IMG/VR virus record: IMGVR_UViG_3300021389_000076
Location: 1 to 34,524 of that record
Origin: a virus
Reading direction: 5' to 3' (one strand)
Length of the DNA: 34,524 bases
The notes under the pieces: generated by a model
Seen by the model: only the letters and a program-made list of their open reading frames with translations
Database searches by the model: none
Told to the model about the DNA's origin: nothing
In this document: positions 1 to 8,089 of the stretch, piece by piece
How positions within the stretch are numbered: position 1 is the first letter of the stretch
How the letters are laid out: every line of letters begins with the position of its first letter
Made by a program: the position numbers and the translations under genes

Positions 1-719
1 GGTTCACCAGTTGCTTTTCTTTTTTGTAGTAATTTTCCCCACTTTCTTCTCGCATCAGGTTCTCCTTGTTCGAGTTTTCTCATAAACTTATCACCTACAA
101 CTGCACATTGGTGTAAATTAAGTGATTGTCTATTTACATCTCCTTTAGGTTCTCTGATTTCTAACCACTCTTCGAAATCCTCGTGGTCAATATTAAGGTT
201 AACTGAAGCAGCTCCTCTTCTTACTGAACCTTGGTTAGTTGCAAGTATCGTAGAATCATAAATTTTAGCAAATGGTACAACACCATCAGATGTTCCATTA
301 CCTGTAATAGGTGCTCCTGCTGGTCTGATTTGGTTGATTCCAATACCAACACCACCACCATGTTTTGCAAGTAACATTAATTCTAAGTTCTTATTTCCGA
401 TATCATAAATGGAATCGGCAACATCAATACCGAAACATGATATAGGTAATCCTCTATCAGTGCCAGTATTTGAAAGAACTGGTGTTGCAAGATTTAACCA
501 ACCCTTCCATATGTAATCGAAGAACTTAGTTGCCATCTGAGGTTTGTTTAATCTTTGAGCTACTCTTGTTGCAACCCTCCAATAAGCATCTTTTGGTTTT
601 TCACCAGGTAACAAATATCCTTTAGATATAGTTTTTACATATATCTCTGTATTTGCCCATGATGGGAAATCTACATCAAGTTCCCAACCTAAATCCGCTC
701 CGTAGTTTGTTTTTGCCAT
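1..719 (-). CDS. nrdA: Ribonucleotide reductase class I alpha subunit, N-terminal part (runs off left edge)
   Basis: The reading frame opens with an ATG at 719 and stays open to base 1, giving about 239 N-terminal residues of the catalytic subunit that reduces ribonucleotides to deoxyribonucleotides. Recognisable pieces are LATPVLSNTG, the active-site cysteine region GLPISCFG, the glycine-rich HGGGVGIG loop and GSVRRGAASVNLN. The start goes almost directly into the core, so there is no N-terminal ATP-cone, meaning dATP overall-activity control is probably absent from this subunit. The ATG follows the MazG-like gene by 6 bases and lies downstream of nrdB in the same direction, so Hc1, nrdB, mazG-like and nrdA look like one transcript supplying dNTPs for phage replication. 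The C-terminus, with the redox cysteine pair, is outside the window. Confidence 0.95.
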   Translation of the reverse strand, partial: MAKTNYGADLGWELDVDFPSWANTEIYVKTISKGYLLPGEKPKDAYWRVATRVAQRLNKPQMATKFFDYIWKGWLNLATPVLSNTGTDRGLPISCFGIDVADSIYDIGNKNLELMLLAKHGGGVGIGINQIRPAGAPITGNGTSDGVVPFAKIYDSTILATNQGSVRRGAASVNLNIDHEDFEEWLEIREPKGDVNRQSLNLHQCAVVGDKFMRKLEQGEPDARRKWGKLLQKRKATGE

Positions 720-725
720 TTTATA

Positions 726-1037
726 TTATTTTTCGTCTTTTACAAATACACCATCAACAGTTTTACCTGTTCTGTTTTCTATTTCATTGTATGCTTGTTC
801 TAAACACTCTTCAGGTGTATAACCTAATTGGCGTGCTAAAATTATAACAGTTACAAGAATATCACCAATACCATCTTTTATCTCATATTCATTTTTCTTT
901 AAAAGTGCTCCAGCTGTTTCACCAACTTCTTCCATCACTTTTATCATTTGTTTTGGTGCATTTTCTTTCTTATCTATATTTCTTGTAATTGCCCAATTAC
1001 TAACCTTAATGGCTAACTCATTTAAATCCATGTTCAT
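726..1037 (-). CDS. MazG-like nucleotide pyrophosphohydrolase
   Basis: A 103-residue all-alpha protein with the MazG/NTP-PPase signature: EEVGETAGALL around residues 36-46 followed by DGIGDILVTVIILA around 55-68. These match the EExxE and ExxD metal-binding helices that coordinate magnesium. The family hydrolyses (d)NTPs to monophosphates. In phages it is usually explained as housecleaning of non-canonical nucleotides or as lowering a stringent-response alarmone; neither can be decided here. It sits between nrdB (6 bases away) and nrdA (6 bases away), which fits nucleotide-pool control. The length is typical of single-domain phage MazG proteins. The first ATG (MNMDLNE) is used; the second methionine, two codons on, is an equally possible start. 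Confidence 0.85.
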   Translation of the reverse strand: MNMDLNELAIKVSNWAITRNIDKKENAPKQMIKVMEEVGETAGALLKKNEYEIKDGIGDILVTVIILARQLGYTPEECLEQAYNEIENRTGKTVDGVFVKDEK

Positions 1038-1043
1038 AATTTT

Positions 1044-2039
1044 TTAAAATAAATCGTCCCAATTCTCACCTTCATTCGCTTTAGAATAATCAGTAGGTCT
1101 GATAGCGAAGAAATCTGTGTGAGTTAGTCCTCCTGTAAGATGATAGAACCATTCTAATTTTTCTGCTTTCTTTTTATCGAATTCAAAAATTGGTTCATAT
1201 CCTAATTCTTGTAATTTTGTATTTGTTCTTGCTTTAATAAATTCTTTTAAATCTTCTTTTTCAAGATTTTCCAAATCCCCTTGTTCAAAAATCATATCAA
1301 TGAAGTTTGTTTCTAATTGTACAATTAGTTTTGATGCTTCTATGATTGATTCTCTACACTCATCTAATAATTCAGGATATTCATCACACATATGTCTGAA
1401 TAATTGACAACCCATCTTAGAATGTAGAGATTCATCCCTCACACTCCATTTCATTTGTTGTCCTATACCTTTTAGTAGATTTCTCATTTGGAATGAGTAG
1501 AGTACTGCAAATGAAGAGTATAACGATACTCCTTCAGCGAATGCTGAAAATATTGCTAAACTTCTACCAACTTCCTGTCTTGCTTTTGGATTTGTTGCCA
1601 AATCTTCATGTTTCCATTCAGCGGTAGTTGAGGTTAGGAGTTCAAACTTCTCAGCAACTGCAGGTTCGTGCAGAAATGCTGAAAAGTCCTCTAACCCTAA
1701 TGTCTCATTTAGATATGAATAAGCTGTAGCGTGAATAGTTTCTTGAGAACCGAACATCATAGCCATCTGTTTGATTTCATGTTTCGGAAACCAATCAGTA
1801 ACCATGTTAGTCCAATAATCAGAAACTGCACATTCGGTTTGAGCAAATCCAAGTAAGATGTTACCAACTAAGTTTTTTTCAGCAGGTGTTAATCGTTCAT
1901 TCCAATCTTTAACATCACCCTGCATTGGGATTTCAGTATGTAACCAAAATGCTTGGGCCTGTTTCAACCAACCTTCTGTATAGTAGATTGGATATTCGAA
2001 TGGTTTAAACGGAATTCTTTCTTGGAATAATTTACTCAT
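1044..2039 (-). CDS. nrdB: Ribonucleotide reductase class I beta subunit (radical-generating R2)
   Basis: A 331-residue ferritin-like R2 protein that builds the metal cofactor and radical needed by NrdA. The visible metal-ligand set is E69 (FAQTECAV), E100 and H103 (QETIHATAY), E169 (FAEGVSLY), and E203 and H206 (RDESLHS). Tyr107 lies four residues after H103, the position of the radical tyrosine in classical R2. The first carboxylate ligand appears to be Glu rather than the Asp of E. coli-type R2; Glu here is known from class Ic and some manganese-using R2 groups. There is no N-terminal ATP-cone. The gene starts 16 bases after the Hc1 histone-like gene ends and is followed by mazG-like and nrdA. 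The subunit assignment is secure; the metal type is inference. Confidence 0.95.
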   Translation of the reverse strand: MSKLFQERIPFKPFEYPIYYTEGWLKQAQAFWLHTEIPMQGDVKDWNERLTPAEKNLVGNILLGFAQTECAVSDYWTNMVTDWFPKHEIKQMAMMFGSQETIHATAYSYLNETLGLEDFSAFLHEPAVAEKFELLTSTTAEWKHEDLATNPKARQEVGRSLAIFSAFAEGVSLYSSFAVLYSFQMRNLLKGIGQQMKWSVRDESLHSKMGCQLFRHMCDEYPELLDECRESIIEASKLIVQLETNFIDMIFEQGDLENLEKEDLKEFIKARTNTKLQELGYEPIFEFDKKKAEKLEWFYHLTGGLTHTDFFAIRPTDYSKANEGENWDDLF

Positions 2040-2055
2040 GATATAACCTATGTTT

Positions 2056-2226
2056 TTATTTGTTTTCGTCTACTGATGCTTTTCTGTAATCTGTTACAAG
2101 TTTCTTAATTTCACCAATTGCTTTTCTAGCTCTTGATTTTGCTGCTTTTGATGAACCATTGTGTTCATCTTCGAATTGAACGAATAAATCTTTAATCTGT
2201 TCAAATAGTTCTTGTGAATTTGCCAT
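2056..2226 (-). CDS. Hc1-type histone H1-like DNA-binding protein
   Basis: A 56-residue lysine/arginine-rich helical protein beginning MANSQELFEQIKDLFVQF. The core KAAKSRARKAIGEIKKL and the ending TDYRKASVDENK closely resemble the small histone H1-like (Hc1 family) proteins common in Bacteroidota. Such proteins bind DNA non-specifically and compact it. I chose the ATG at 2226 because AAAAGGAAA lies a few bases upstream; a longer frame opens at 2262 but would put the start inside the leader hairpin. It is the first gene of the nrdB-mazG-nrdA transcript. Its leader carries a hairpin shared with the gp32-like gene. It is probably of host origin; packaging or coating phage or host DNA is an inference. 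Confidence 0.75.
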   Translation of the reverse strand: MANSQELFEQIKDLFVQFEDEHNGSSKAAKSRARKAIGEIKKLVTDYRKASVDENK

Positions 2227-2256
2227 AAAATATTTCCTTTTAATTGTTTTTGAAGT

Positions 2257-2272
2257 GACCAAACTTATGGTC
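2257..2272 (-). promoter_or_regulatory. Leader hairpin of the Hc1 gene (shared loop)
   Basis: On the transcribed strand GACCA-TAAGTT-TGGTC folds as a 5-bp stem with a 6-base loop, about 30 bases before the Hc1 start codon. The decamer ATAAGTTTGG within it (2259-2268) is identical to one in the hairpin in the gp32-like leader at 8090-8112, and both are followed closely by CAAAA. This suggests a common RNA-binding regulator, possibly the single-strand-binding protein itself. Confidence 0.45.
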
Positions 2273-2391
2273 GTGTTTATAATTATTGTATATATTGAAA
2301 AACGAAAAACTTTTTTCGTTATTTTTTTTAATTTCTATTTTGTTACATAGTTGTTATTTCTCAACTCACTATGTGTAATAATTTTTTGATA
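2273..2391. other. AT-rich intergenic region between fucosyltransferase-like gene and Hc1 gene
   Basis: This gap is one of the largest in the window. It presumably contains the promoter for Hc1-nrdB-mazG-nrdA, but I find neither the TTTG-N20-TATATTTG form nor an exact TATATTTATA box. The nearest candidate is TATATACA (minus strand, about 2288-2295) without a clear -33 element. An imperfect inverted repeat (CATAGT...ACTATG, about 2347-2374) lies just beyond the upstream gene's stop and lacks the T-run expected of a terminator. Confidence 0.4.
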
Positions 2392-3393
2392 TCATATCTT
2401 CGGTTTTAACAGTCTTTCGTATCTTGAAACTATCCACCCCAAGTCATCATGTATAAAATTTCTTTTTTTCTTTTTATACTCATATGCAAATACACTCCAT
2501 GTTGATACTGGATATGCAATGAGAAATTTAGTATTAGATAATCCAAATAAATCAACTACATTATCAAGATGCATTTCTTTACTATTTTTTATATTTGTTA
2601 AATCTAATTCTTTTTTTAAATCATCCTTTGTTATCAAAACATCTTTGTATTTATCTAATATATTTTTCATATATTTTTTTGGTACATCATAAGATAAATA
2701 AAACTTTTGATTTGGATTTAATTCTAAAATAGAATCAAACAATTTAAAATACTCTTCATCTGAATGGTACTTGAATATTGAATGTTCTATAGCTCCTTGT
2801 TCTTTTCTAAAGTTTATATATTCTGAGTATTCATCCTTTTCATATAACTCCTTTGGAATCTTAACTCCTCTACTTCTTCTTATATGAACTCCAACTAAAT
2901 CAGAAGTAATTTTTTCAACAATTTTTTGATTACTTTCATTTTTTAGTTTTACAGAACTCAATGGTCTATTTTCTAAAAACATAGTTTCTTCATTGTGTTC
3001 AGGATGTCCATAAAAATCTTTTGCATAAAAACAACCTAAATCAGTATATGGATATTTTGATATATAATTTTTTGTTGAATCTAACTTTGATTTTTTTGTA
3101 AATATATCTCCTAATGTTTTCCAATCTGTAATTGAAATATCACTCAAGTTATTAAAATATTTAACTTCATCTTTTTTTGATATTACCGATGTATTTGGAA
3201 GTGTTATCAACTCCTCTAATTCAGGCCATTGAGATTCTTCTACTGATATAGTAAATTCATCATTATGAAATTTACTATTAATATGATTAGCAATTTCCCA
3301 ATGAAAAATTCTATTACAAAGTCCTGTATCATATAATACATTTATCTCTGTATAATCTCTCTGCCAAGGGTCTTTCCACTTTAATACTCCCAT
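2392..3393 (-). CDS. Fucosyltransferase-like glycosyltransferase (GT-B fold, HxRR motif)
   Basis: A 333-residue protein with two marks of the alpha-1,2/alpha-1,6/O-fucosyltransferase superfamily: an N-terminal donor loop DTGLCNRIF (residues 22-30, like the GxxNRL motif) and VGVHIRRSRG (residues 167-176, the HxRR motif that binds the GDP-sugar pyrophosphate). A later LSNTKFLIAYPVSTWS segment resembles the C-terminal nucleotide-binding region. No signal peptide or membrane segment is seen, so it should act in the cytoplasm. It lies immediately downstream of the gp41-like helicase with start and stop almost touching, so it is translationally coupled to an early replication gene. The acceptor is unknown; phage or host protein, modified base or glycan precursor are all possible. 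Its base composition is even more AT-rich and lysine-rich than its neighbours, which may mark recent acquisition. Confidence 0.6.
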   Translation of the reverse strand: MGVLKWKDPWQRDYTEINVLYDTGLCNRIFHWEIANHINSKFHNDEFTISVEESQWPELEELITLPNTSVISKKDEVKYFNNLSDISITDWKTLGDIFTKKSKLDSTKNYISKYPYTDLGCFYAKDFYGHPEHNEETMFLENRPLSSVKLKNESNQKIVEKITSDLVGVHIRRSRGVKIPKELYEKDEYSEYINFRKEQGAIEHSIFKYHSDEEYFKLFDSILELNPNQKFYLSYDVPKKYMKNILDKYKDVLITKDDLKKELDLTNIKNSKEMHLDNVVDLFGLSNTKFLIAYPVSTWSVFAYEYKKKKRNFIHDDLGWIVSRYERLLKPKI

Positions 3394-3394
3394 A

Positions 3395-4756
3395 CTATCC
3401 CATATTCTCTACATACTTTTTATGTAAGAGTTTTTTAGTTTCTAATTGTCCACTTGCAGATTGTTTTGTTGCAATTACACCATCTGGTGAATTACCATCA
3501 TAAACTTCAATGTAACCTGTGTTGGTATTCATCTTACATGGGAATGTGATTCCATCTGGTCCGAATCTGTTTTTCATAATATGAGCTCGAGCAGTATCAT
3601 TCAATTTATCTTTTGATTTTCTACTCCAACTCATAATGAAATCCGCATTCATTACTTTGGCATAAGAATCTGCAATCTTATCTGCCTCGATAACTTCGGA
3701 ATCAATTGCTGAACGGTTGGTCTGAGATGCAGTCCAAATTGGAATTTCCAATTCACCACTCATTCCACGAAGGTCAATATATACTCCTCCTTGCTCCGCA
3801 TAAGTAGAGTCTGACTTATTAGAGTGAGAGAGGAGAAGGTCGGCATAATCAACAATGATAACATCGGGTTTGTTATCTAACGTAACCATTTTCTCTATAT
3901 GTTGCTGTAACTTTTTTACTGTAACACCCTTTGGAGGGAAGTACTTAATAAGTAGTTTCCCCTTCAAGTTCGAGATTTTGCCTTTTACCTCTTCTTTTTT
4001 GTCCTTCAAATCTGTGGAAGGAATTTGTGTAAACACAGTATCATATCTCGCACCAACGTAGTGCTCTGATAATTCCATTGTGTAATGTACTACACTCAAA
4101 CCTCTCCGAACAGCTTCTGCACCGATAGCGGTGAGAATCCATGTTTTTCCAACACCTGATGGTGCAACAACTACTCCTAATTCACCTGGTCCTAATCCAC
4201 CATCCATTAAATCATTTATAGGATTCCATTTAGTTGGAACAGTTGTTCTATTTAGTTCTTCAGTCCTTTCATCGAAATCTTCGATATAATCCATACCTAA
4301 GTTGGTTTCATTACCAACCTTCATAGCTGAATCAACTAAATCTTTGATTCTATCATAAGAACCAGCTTGTAATAAATCTACTGATTGTAGTATTACGTTT
4401 TTTAAATTTTGATTAATACAAAAACTTTTAAACTCATCCTTAATATAATCTAAATCTACATTACCAACTTGAGTAAAAACGTGTCGTAGTTGTTCTACAA
4501 CAGTTTTCTTTAAAACTTCGTTATCTACTTTTGATAATTGTGATTTGAATACATCGAGTGTAGGAGGTTTTTTATAATCTAAATGATATTGTAGTATCTC
4601 AGAAATAATCCATTTGTTAGCATCGTTCTCAAAGAACTTAGCAGTAGTTATTTCACTAATCGTATCTAAGAATTTCCCATCTGTAAGTAGAGCCGAAACT
4701 ACTTTTGATTGGAACGATTGGCCATATTTTGATAATGTATCTATTTGTTCTTGCAT
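3395..4756 (-). CDS. Replicative DNA helicase, DnaB/T4 gp41-like
   Basis: A 453-residue SF4 hexameric helicase that would unwind DNA at the phage fork. An N-terminal helical domain (about 1-150) precedes a RecA-like motor with Walker A APSGVGKT (198-205), Walker B DVIIVDYADLLL (around 300) and the sensor-like TASQTNRSA, followed by SWSRKSKDK and RFGPDG typical of the gp41/DnaB C-terminal region. The length is close to T4 gp41. It is the first gene after a host-type promoter (4778-4809), with a predicted short leader, and is followed directly by the fucosyltransferase-like gene. I see no primase domain. Confidence 0.92.
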   Translation of the reverse strand: MQEQIDTLSKYGQSFQSKVVSALLTDGKFLDTISEITTAKFFENDANKWIISEILQYHLDYKKPPTLDVFKSQLSKVDNEVLKKTVVEQLRHVFTQVGNVDLDYIKDEFKSFCINQNLKNVILQSVDLLQAGSYDRIKDLVDSAMKVGNETNLGMDYIEDFDERTEELNRTTVPTKWNPINDLMDGGLGPGELGVVVAPSGVGKTWILTAIGAEAVRRGLSVVHYTMELSEHYVGARYDTVFTQIPSTDLKDKKEEVKGKISNLKGKLLIKYFPPKGVTVKKLQQHIEKMVTLDNKPDVIIVDYADLLLSHSNKSDSTYAEQGGVYIDLRGMSGELEIPIWTASQTNRSAIDSEVIEADKIADSYAKVMNADFIMSWSRKSKDKLNDTARAHIMKNRFGPDGITFPCKMNTNTGYIEVYDGNSPDGVIATKQSASGQLETKKLLHKKYVENMG

Positions 4757-4777
4757 TGACTCTTTTTAAAACTTATA

Positions 4778-4809
4778 CAAATATACGAAATTTATTTTTA
4801 ATATCCAAA
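4778..4809 (-). promoter_or_regulatory. Early-type promoter P1 (TTTG-N20-TATATTTG)
   Basis: On the minus strand TTTG (4806-4809) and TATATTTG (4778-4785) are separated by exactly 20 bases. This matches the Bacteroidota primary-sigma consensus (-33 TTTG, -7 TAnnTTTG). It lies in the only gap between the exonuclease and helicase genes, placing transcription start roughly 15 bases before the helicase ATG. Confidence 0.8.
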
Positions 4810-5865
4810 TTATTTTATGATTAAATTTCCAAAAGTGGTTTTTAACCAATCATTGATATCTCCAAAGTTTCCGATAACTTTGTATTTTAACAGAATTTTC
4901 ATGAAATTCATTTTATTTAAGGGTTCGATAGGTTCGTTAAATCTATCTAAAGTTTTCATTTTTATATTACCACTAATATCAACATCATCAAGTTGCATTA
5001 GTTCCCTATTTAGTAATATTTGTCTTTTTGATTTAAGTATATCTTTGTAAATCTTTATTTTACCTTTTGTTTCAGTTTCCTTTTCTTCACATAATTTTAG
5101 TAAATCATCTACTGATAATTTAACATCTTCTGTAATTTCAGGAAATCTTTTTACTACGGTCTTAATACCACATCCATATACTCCAGGAATATTATCTGAT
5201 TTATCCCCATCCAATACTCTATATAGTAAAAGGTTTTTGGATTCAATTCCATACTCTTCCTTTACCATTGTTTTATTGTACATTTTCTTTTTGGTGGGTG
5301 ACCAGACGATGGTTGTATCATCAACCAATTGAAGGAAATCCTTATCAGTTGACATAATCACCGCCTGTTCATCTTCCTTGAGAAGTTTGGTGGATATATA
5401 AGCCATGATATCATCGGCTTCAACACCATCATATATCATAGTTGTAAGAGGTAATCCATCTAACATTTCATTTAACCAAACGAATTGTCTTTTCATGGAT
5501 TCTCTTTCATCCTCATCATTCATCATACCTGCATAGGCACGATTTACTCTGAGTTTGTTAGAATCTCTTTGAGCTTTATATCCACTAAATTTCTTCTTTC
5601 TTTGGGTAGAACCACCCTTACCATCGAACACTACAACAACACGAGTCGGTTGAGTTTGTCTAATTGCATATCCAATTGATTTGAGAACACCAGTTACACC
5701 ACCAACATGGTCACCATCTTCATTCATTGTAGGAATGGATGACCAACATCTGATAAATGTATTTAATCCATCAATAATTAATACACGAGAATTCTTGTGT
5801 CTATTGATATTTTGTTCTCTATCGGTTTCAACCGAATCTAAAATGTTTTTGTATAGTTCTTTCAT
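4810..5865 (-). CDS. 5'-3' exonuclease / RNase H (FEN family, T4 rnh-like)
   Basis: A 351-residue FEN-family nuclease expected to remove RNA primers and flaps during lagging-strand synthesis. Acidic metal-binding motifs are visible in order: LIIDGLNTF (Asp32), VVVVFDGKGGS, DGVEADDIMAY and STDKDFLQLV. They are followed by the helix-hairpin-helix region DGDKSDNIPGVYGCGIKT that grips duplex DNA. A roughly 20-residue polar N-terminal extension precedes the first catalytic strand. Its start codon overlaps the stop of the small gene upstream, in the transcript gp32-uvsX-small gene-exonuclease. It probably complements the family A polymerase of this phage, which carries no 5' nuclease of its own. 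Confidence 0.88.
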   Translation of the reverse strand: MKELYKNILDSVETDREQNINRHKNSRVLIIDGLNTFIRCWSSIPTMNEDGDHVGGVTGVLKSIGYAIRQTQPTRVVVVFDGKGGSTQRKKKFSGYKAQRDSNKLRVNRAYAGMMNDEDERESMKRQFVWLNEMLDGLPLTTMIYDGVEADDIMAYISTKLLKEDEQAVIMSTDKDFLQLVDDTTIVWSPTKKKMYNKTMVKEEYGIESKNLLLYRVLDGDKSDNIPGVYGCGIKTVVKRFPEITEDVKLSVDDLLKLCEEKETETKGKIKIYKDILKSKRQILLNRELMQLDDVDISGNIKMKTLDRFNEPIEPLNKMNFMKILLKYKVIGNFGDINDWLKTTFGNLIIK

Positions 5866-6086
5866 TATAAAACTTCTTTAGTATTAAAGTATTTTTCAAG
5901 TGCTCCTAATCTATCATCTGCATCTACTAACATAACGAGAGCTTCCTCTGCGTTTTTGTAGAAATCTTCAGTAGAGTGGTCACCGATTCCAACTGCTTTA
6001 TTACCAAGAAGTTCTAAAGAAAGTAGAGCTTTGGCCTTATCAGCCTCAGCACTACTTTTCAACATCGTAAATAATTTTTTGTCCAT
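5865..6086 (-). CDS. Small conserved-looking protein of unknown function
   Basis: A 73-residue protein beginning MDKKLFTMLKSSAEADKAKALLSLELLG, predicted mostly helical and slightly acidic, with no recognisable motif. It is wedged between uvsX (gap of 2 bases) and the 5'-3' exonuclease (overlapping stop and start), so it is cotranscribed with recombination and replication genes and likely works there. I do not recognise the family; a helicase-loader or recombination-mediator role would be a guess from position only. Confidence 0.7.
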   Translation of the reverse strand: MDKKLFTMLKSSAEADKAKALLSLELLGNKAVGIGDHSTEDFYKNAEEALVMLVDADDRLGALEKYFNTKEVL

Positions 6087-6088
6087 AA

Positions 6089-7219
6089 CTATTCATTTAC
6101 ACCAGCACCACGAGTATCTATTTCCATATTATCGATATCTAAAGTATCAGATTTATATTGTAAGATTGTTTCTTCACATATCTTTTTGTAAATCTGTTCT
6201 CTAAGTTCAGTATTCTCATCCATCAAAGGAATAAAATCTTTTGATTGGAATTTAAATTCTTCACCTGTTTCAGTATCAACATATGAATACCATGCACCAG
6301 CTTGTTTTACTAATTTGTTTTCTTTCATAACTCCGAGCCATGACCCGTAGTTATCAATCCCTCTGTCAAAGTAGATTTCAAAATCAGCCGCTCTTAGAGG
6401 TGGGCCCATTCTGTTTTTTACAACTTGACAACGTACTTTCATACCAACTGTTTTGTCCTTACCATTTACCTTCATCTTGATTTGTCCCATATTCTTTAAC
6501 CTCAATCTTACAGATGCGTGAAAAGCAAGAGCTTTACCACCACTTGTAGTCCAAGGGTCTCCGAACATAGCATTCATCTTTTGTCTAAGTTGGTTAGTGA
6601 ATACCAATGAGATTTTCTGTCTACCAATCATATTGGTAATCTTTCTCATCGCCTTCGAGATAATAATAGCTTTATCAGTAGCGTATCCATCTTTCTTGTA
6701 ATCTGCCGCTAATTCATTAGTTGTAGAAGCAGCCGCAACTGAATCTACTACTATTGTTACTATTTTATCTTTGGAAGTTTCTCTAACTTTCTCAATGATA
6801 GTTTCTGTGAAATCAAAGATTTGTTCAACCGAATCAGCCGTTACATAAAGAAGTTTAGAAACGTCAACACCGATTGCTTCTAAAAATTCTCTACTTACTG
6901 CAGTTTCTGTATCAATAAGAACAGCAACACCACCTTGTTTCTGTGTTTCCGCAAGGAGGTGTGCTGATACTAATGATTTTCCTGATTGTTCTAATCCTGT
7001 GATTTCAGTTATTCTACCAACGGGTAAACCACCATAAGGACGATTTGAAACAGCCACATCCAACATTGCACATCCTGTCGATATCCAACCATCTACGTTT
7101 GTAGGTGCTTCATCATCGTTAAGAAAAAATGCTACTTTGGAATCTTTCGATTGTTTGTTAAGTTCACCCGCTAGAATATCAGCCAGGTCGAGCTCTTTTA
7201 CTGCCTTCTTTTTCGCCAT
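6089..7219 (-). CDS. uvsX: RecA-family recombinase, UvsX-like
   Basis: A 376-residue strand-exchange protein. Walker A is GLEQSGKS (75-82), preceded by the RecA-type GGLPVGRITEI strand. The Walker B region is IVTIVVDSVAAAS (about 153-165), followed by LVFTNQLRQKM matching the RecA DNA-binding loop 1 area, and KALAFHASVRLRLK with the helix usual in RecA and UvsX. The short N-terminus and the ending DIDNMEIDTRGAGVNE fit phage UvsX rather than bacterial RecA, which has a longer C-terminal domain. It is 10 bases downstream of the gp32-like gene, its known functional partner in T4 recombination-dependent replication. No UvsY was recognised. Confidence 0.92.
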   Translation of the reverse strand: MAKKKAVKELDLADILAGELNKQSKDSKVAFFLNDDEAPTNVDGWISTGCAMLDVAVSNRPYGGLPVGRITEITGLEQSGKSLVSAHLLAETQKQGGVAVLIDTETAVSREFLEAIGVDVSKLLYVTADSVEQIFDFTETIIEKVRETSKDKIVTIVVDSVAAASTTNELAADYKKDGYATDKAIIISKAMRKITNMIGRQKISLVFTNQLRQKMNAMFGDPWTTSGGKALAFHASVRLRLKNMGQIKMKVNGKDKTVGMKVRCQVVKNRMGPPLRAADFEIYFDRGIDNYGSWLGVMKENKLVKQAGAWYSYVDTETGEEFKFQSKDFIPLMDENTELREQIYKKICEETILQYKSDTLDIDNMEIDTRGAGVNE

Positions 7220-7229
7220 TTAGTTTGGT

Positions 7230-8039
7230 TTAGTTGTTAAATAAATCATCAAAAGCAGCCGCTACATCATCAGTTTTCTTCGATGAAGATTCTGTTGTAG
7301 TAGTTGGTGCAGATTCTACTGGTTTAGAAGCTGGAGTATTTTGTGATAAGGTAGCCTGAGATTCAGTTTCTTTCTCACCTTCTCCACTTGGGTTTAACCA
7401 ACCTTCTAATACTGATTTTAATTCATCATAAGATAATTCAGAATATAAATCTGTAATTTCAGTTTGTGATTCTAAAAATTGAGTTACTTTATCAGTATCT
7501 TCACTCACTGGTGTAGTTGATGGTTTAACTCTAATAGTAGTAGTTGGATAAGTAGTACCAGCTTCTTCTGCTGATTTGTACTCGATTGTTAAATCTCTAC
7601 CACTTGTTGGGTCGGTGATATCACCATAATCAGGGTCAGCAATATATCCAAGAATTTCTTGATATACAGTTTTACCAAATCCCCAAAATCTTACTCCTTC
7701 ACCTTCTTCACCTCTAACAATAACGGGTACGAAAGTTCTCAACTTAGGCTCCATAGCCTTCGCAGCCTTCCAATCATCTTTATCACCCATTCTCTTTAGT
7801 TTATCTGCAAACTCTACAATAGGGTCTGGTCTACCAAATGATTGTGGTGAAAGATACGTTTTGTTATTAATGTTGTAGTGAAAGTACAATTCGATGAAAG
7901 GGTTATCTTTATCAAATTGATAAGGAACGATTCTTACTTGATGTTTACCTGGAGTAGGTTTCCAAAGTGCATCAGTTTTACGTTGTGTGTTTTGCAGTTT
8001 GTTCAGTCTGCTTCTGATTGCGTTAATGTCTAAAGCCAT
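7230..8039 (-). CDS. Single-stranded DNA-binding protein, T4 gp32-like
   Basis: A 269-residue protein with gp32 architecture. A basic N-terminus (MALDINAIRSRLNKLQ, then RKT, the region used for cooperative binding in T4) is followed by an OB-fold core rich in aromatic residues (FIELYFHYNINNKTYLSP, GVRFWGFGKTVYQEI). A Ser/Thr-rich linker (about 215-250) leads to an acidic tip DDVAAAFDDLFNN that would recruit replication partners. I see no cysteine, so the structural zinc of T4 gp32 is missing. It heads the uvsX-exonuclease operon. The leader is about 80 bases, with a hairpin and a late-type box, suggesting regulated expression as in T4, where gp32 represses its own translation through a leader structure. 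Confidence 0.88.
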   Translation of the reverse strand: MALDINAIRSRLNKLQNTQRKTDALWKPTPGKHQVRIVPYQFDKDNPFIELYFHYNINNKTYLSPQSFGRPDPIVEFADKLKRMGDKDDWKAAKAMEPKLRTFVPVIVRGEEGEGVRFWGFGKTVYQEILGYIADPDYGDITDPTSGRDLTIEYKSAEEAGTTYPTTTIRVKPSTTPVSEDTDKVTQFLESQTEITDLYSELSYDELKSVLEGWLNPSGEGEKETESQATLSQNTPASKPVESAPTTTTESSSKKTDDVAAAFDDLFNN

Positions 8040-8089
8040 GATTTTTACCTTTTAGTTTTAATTAATTTATTTTTTAAGTTTAAAGTTTT

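Noticed and set aside
2347-2374. Inverted repeat CATAGT...ACTATG after the fucosyltransferase-like gene
   Set aside because: The stem is short and imperfect, and an A-run rather than a T-run follows on the transcribed strand, so I do not annotate a terminator.
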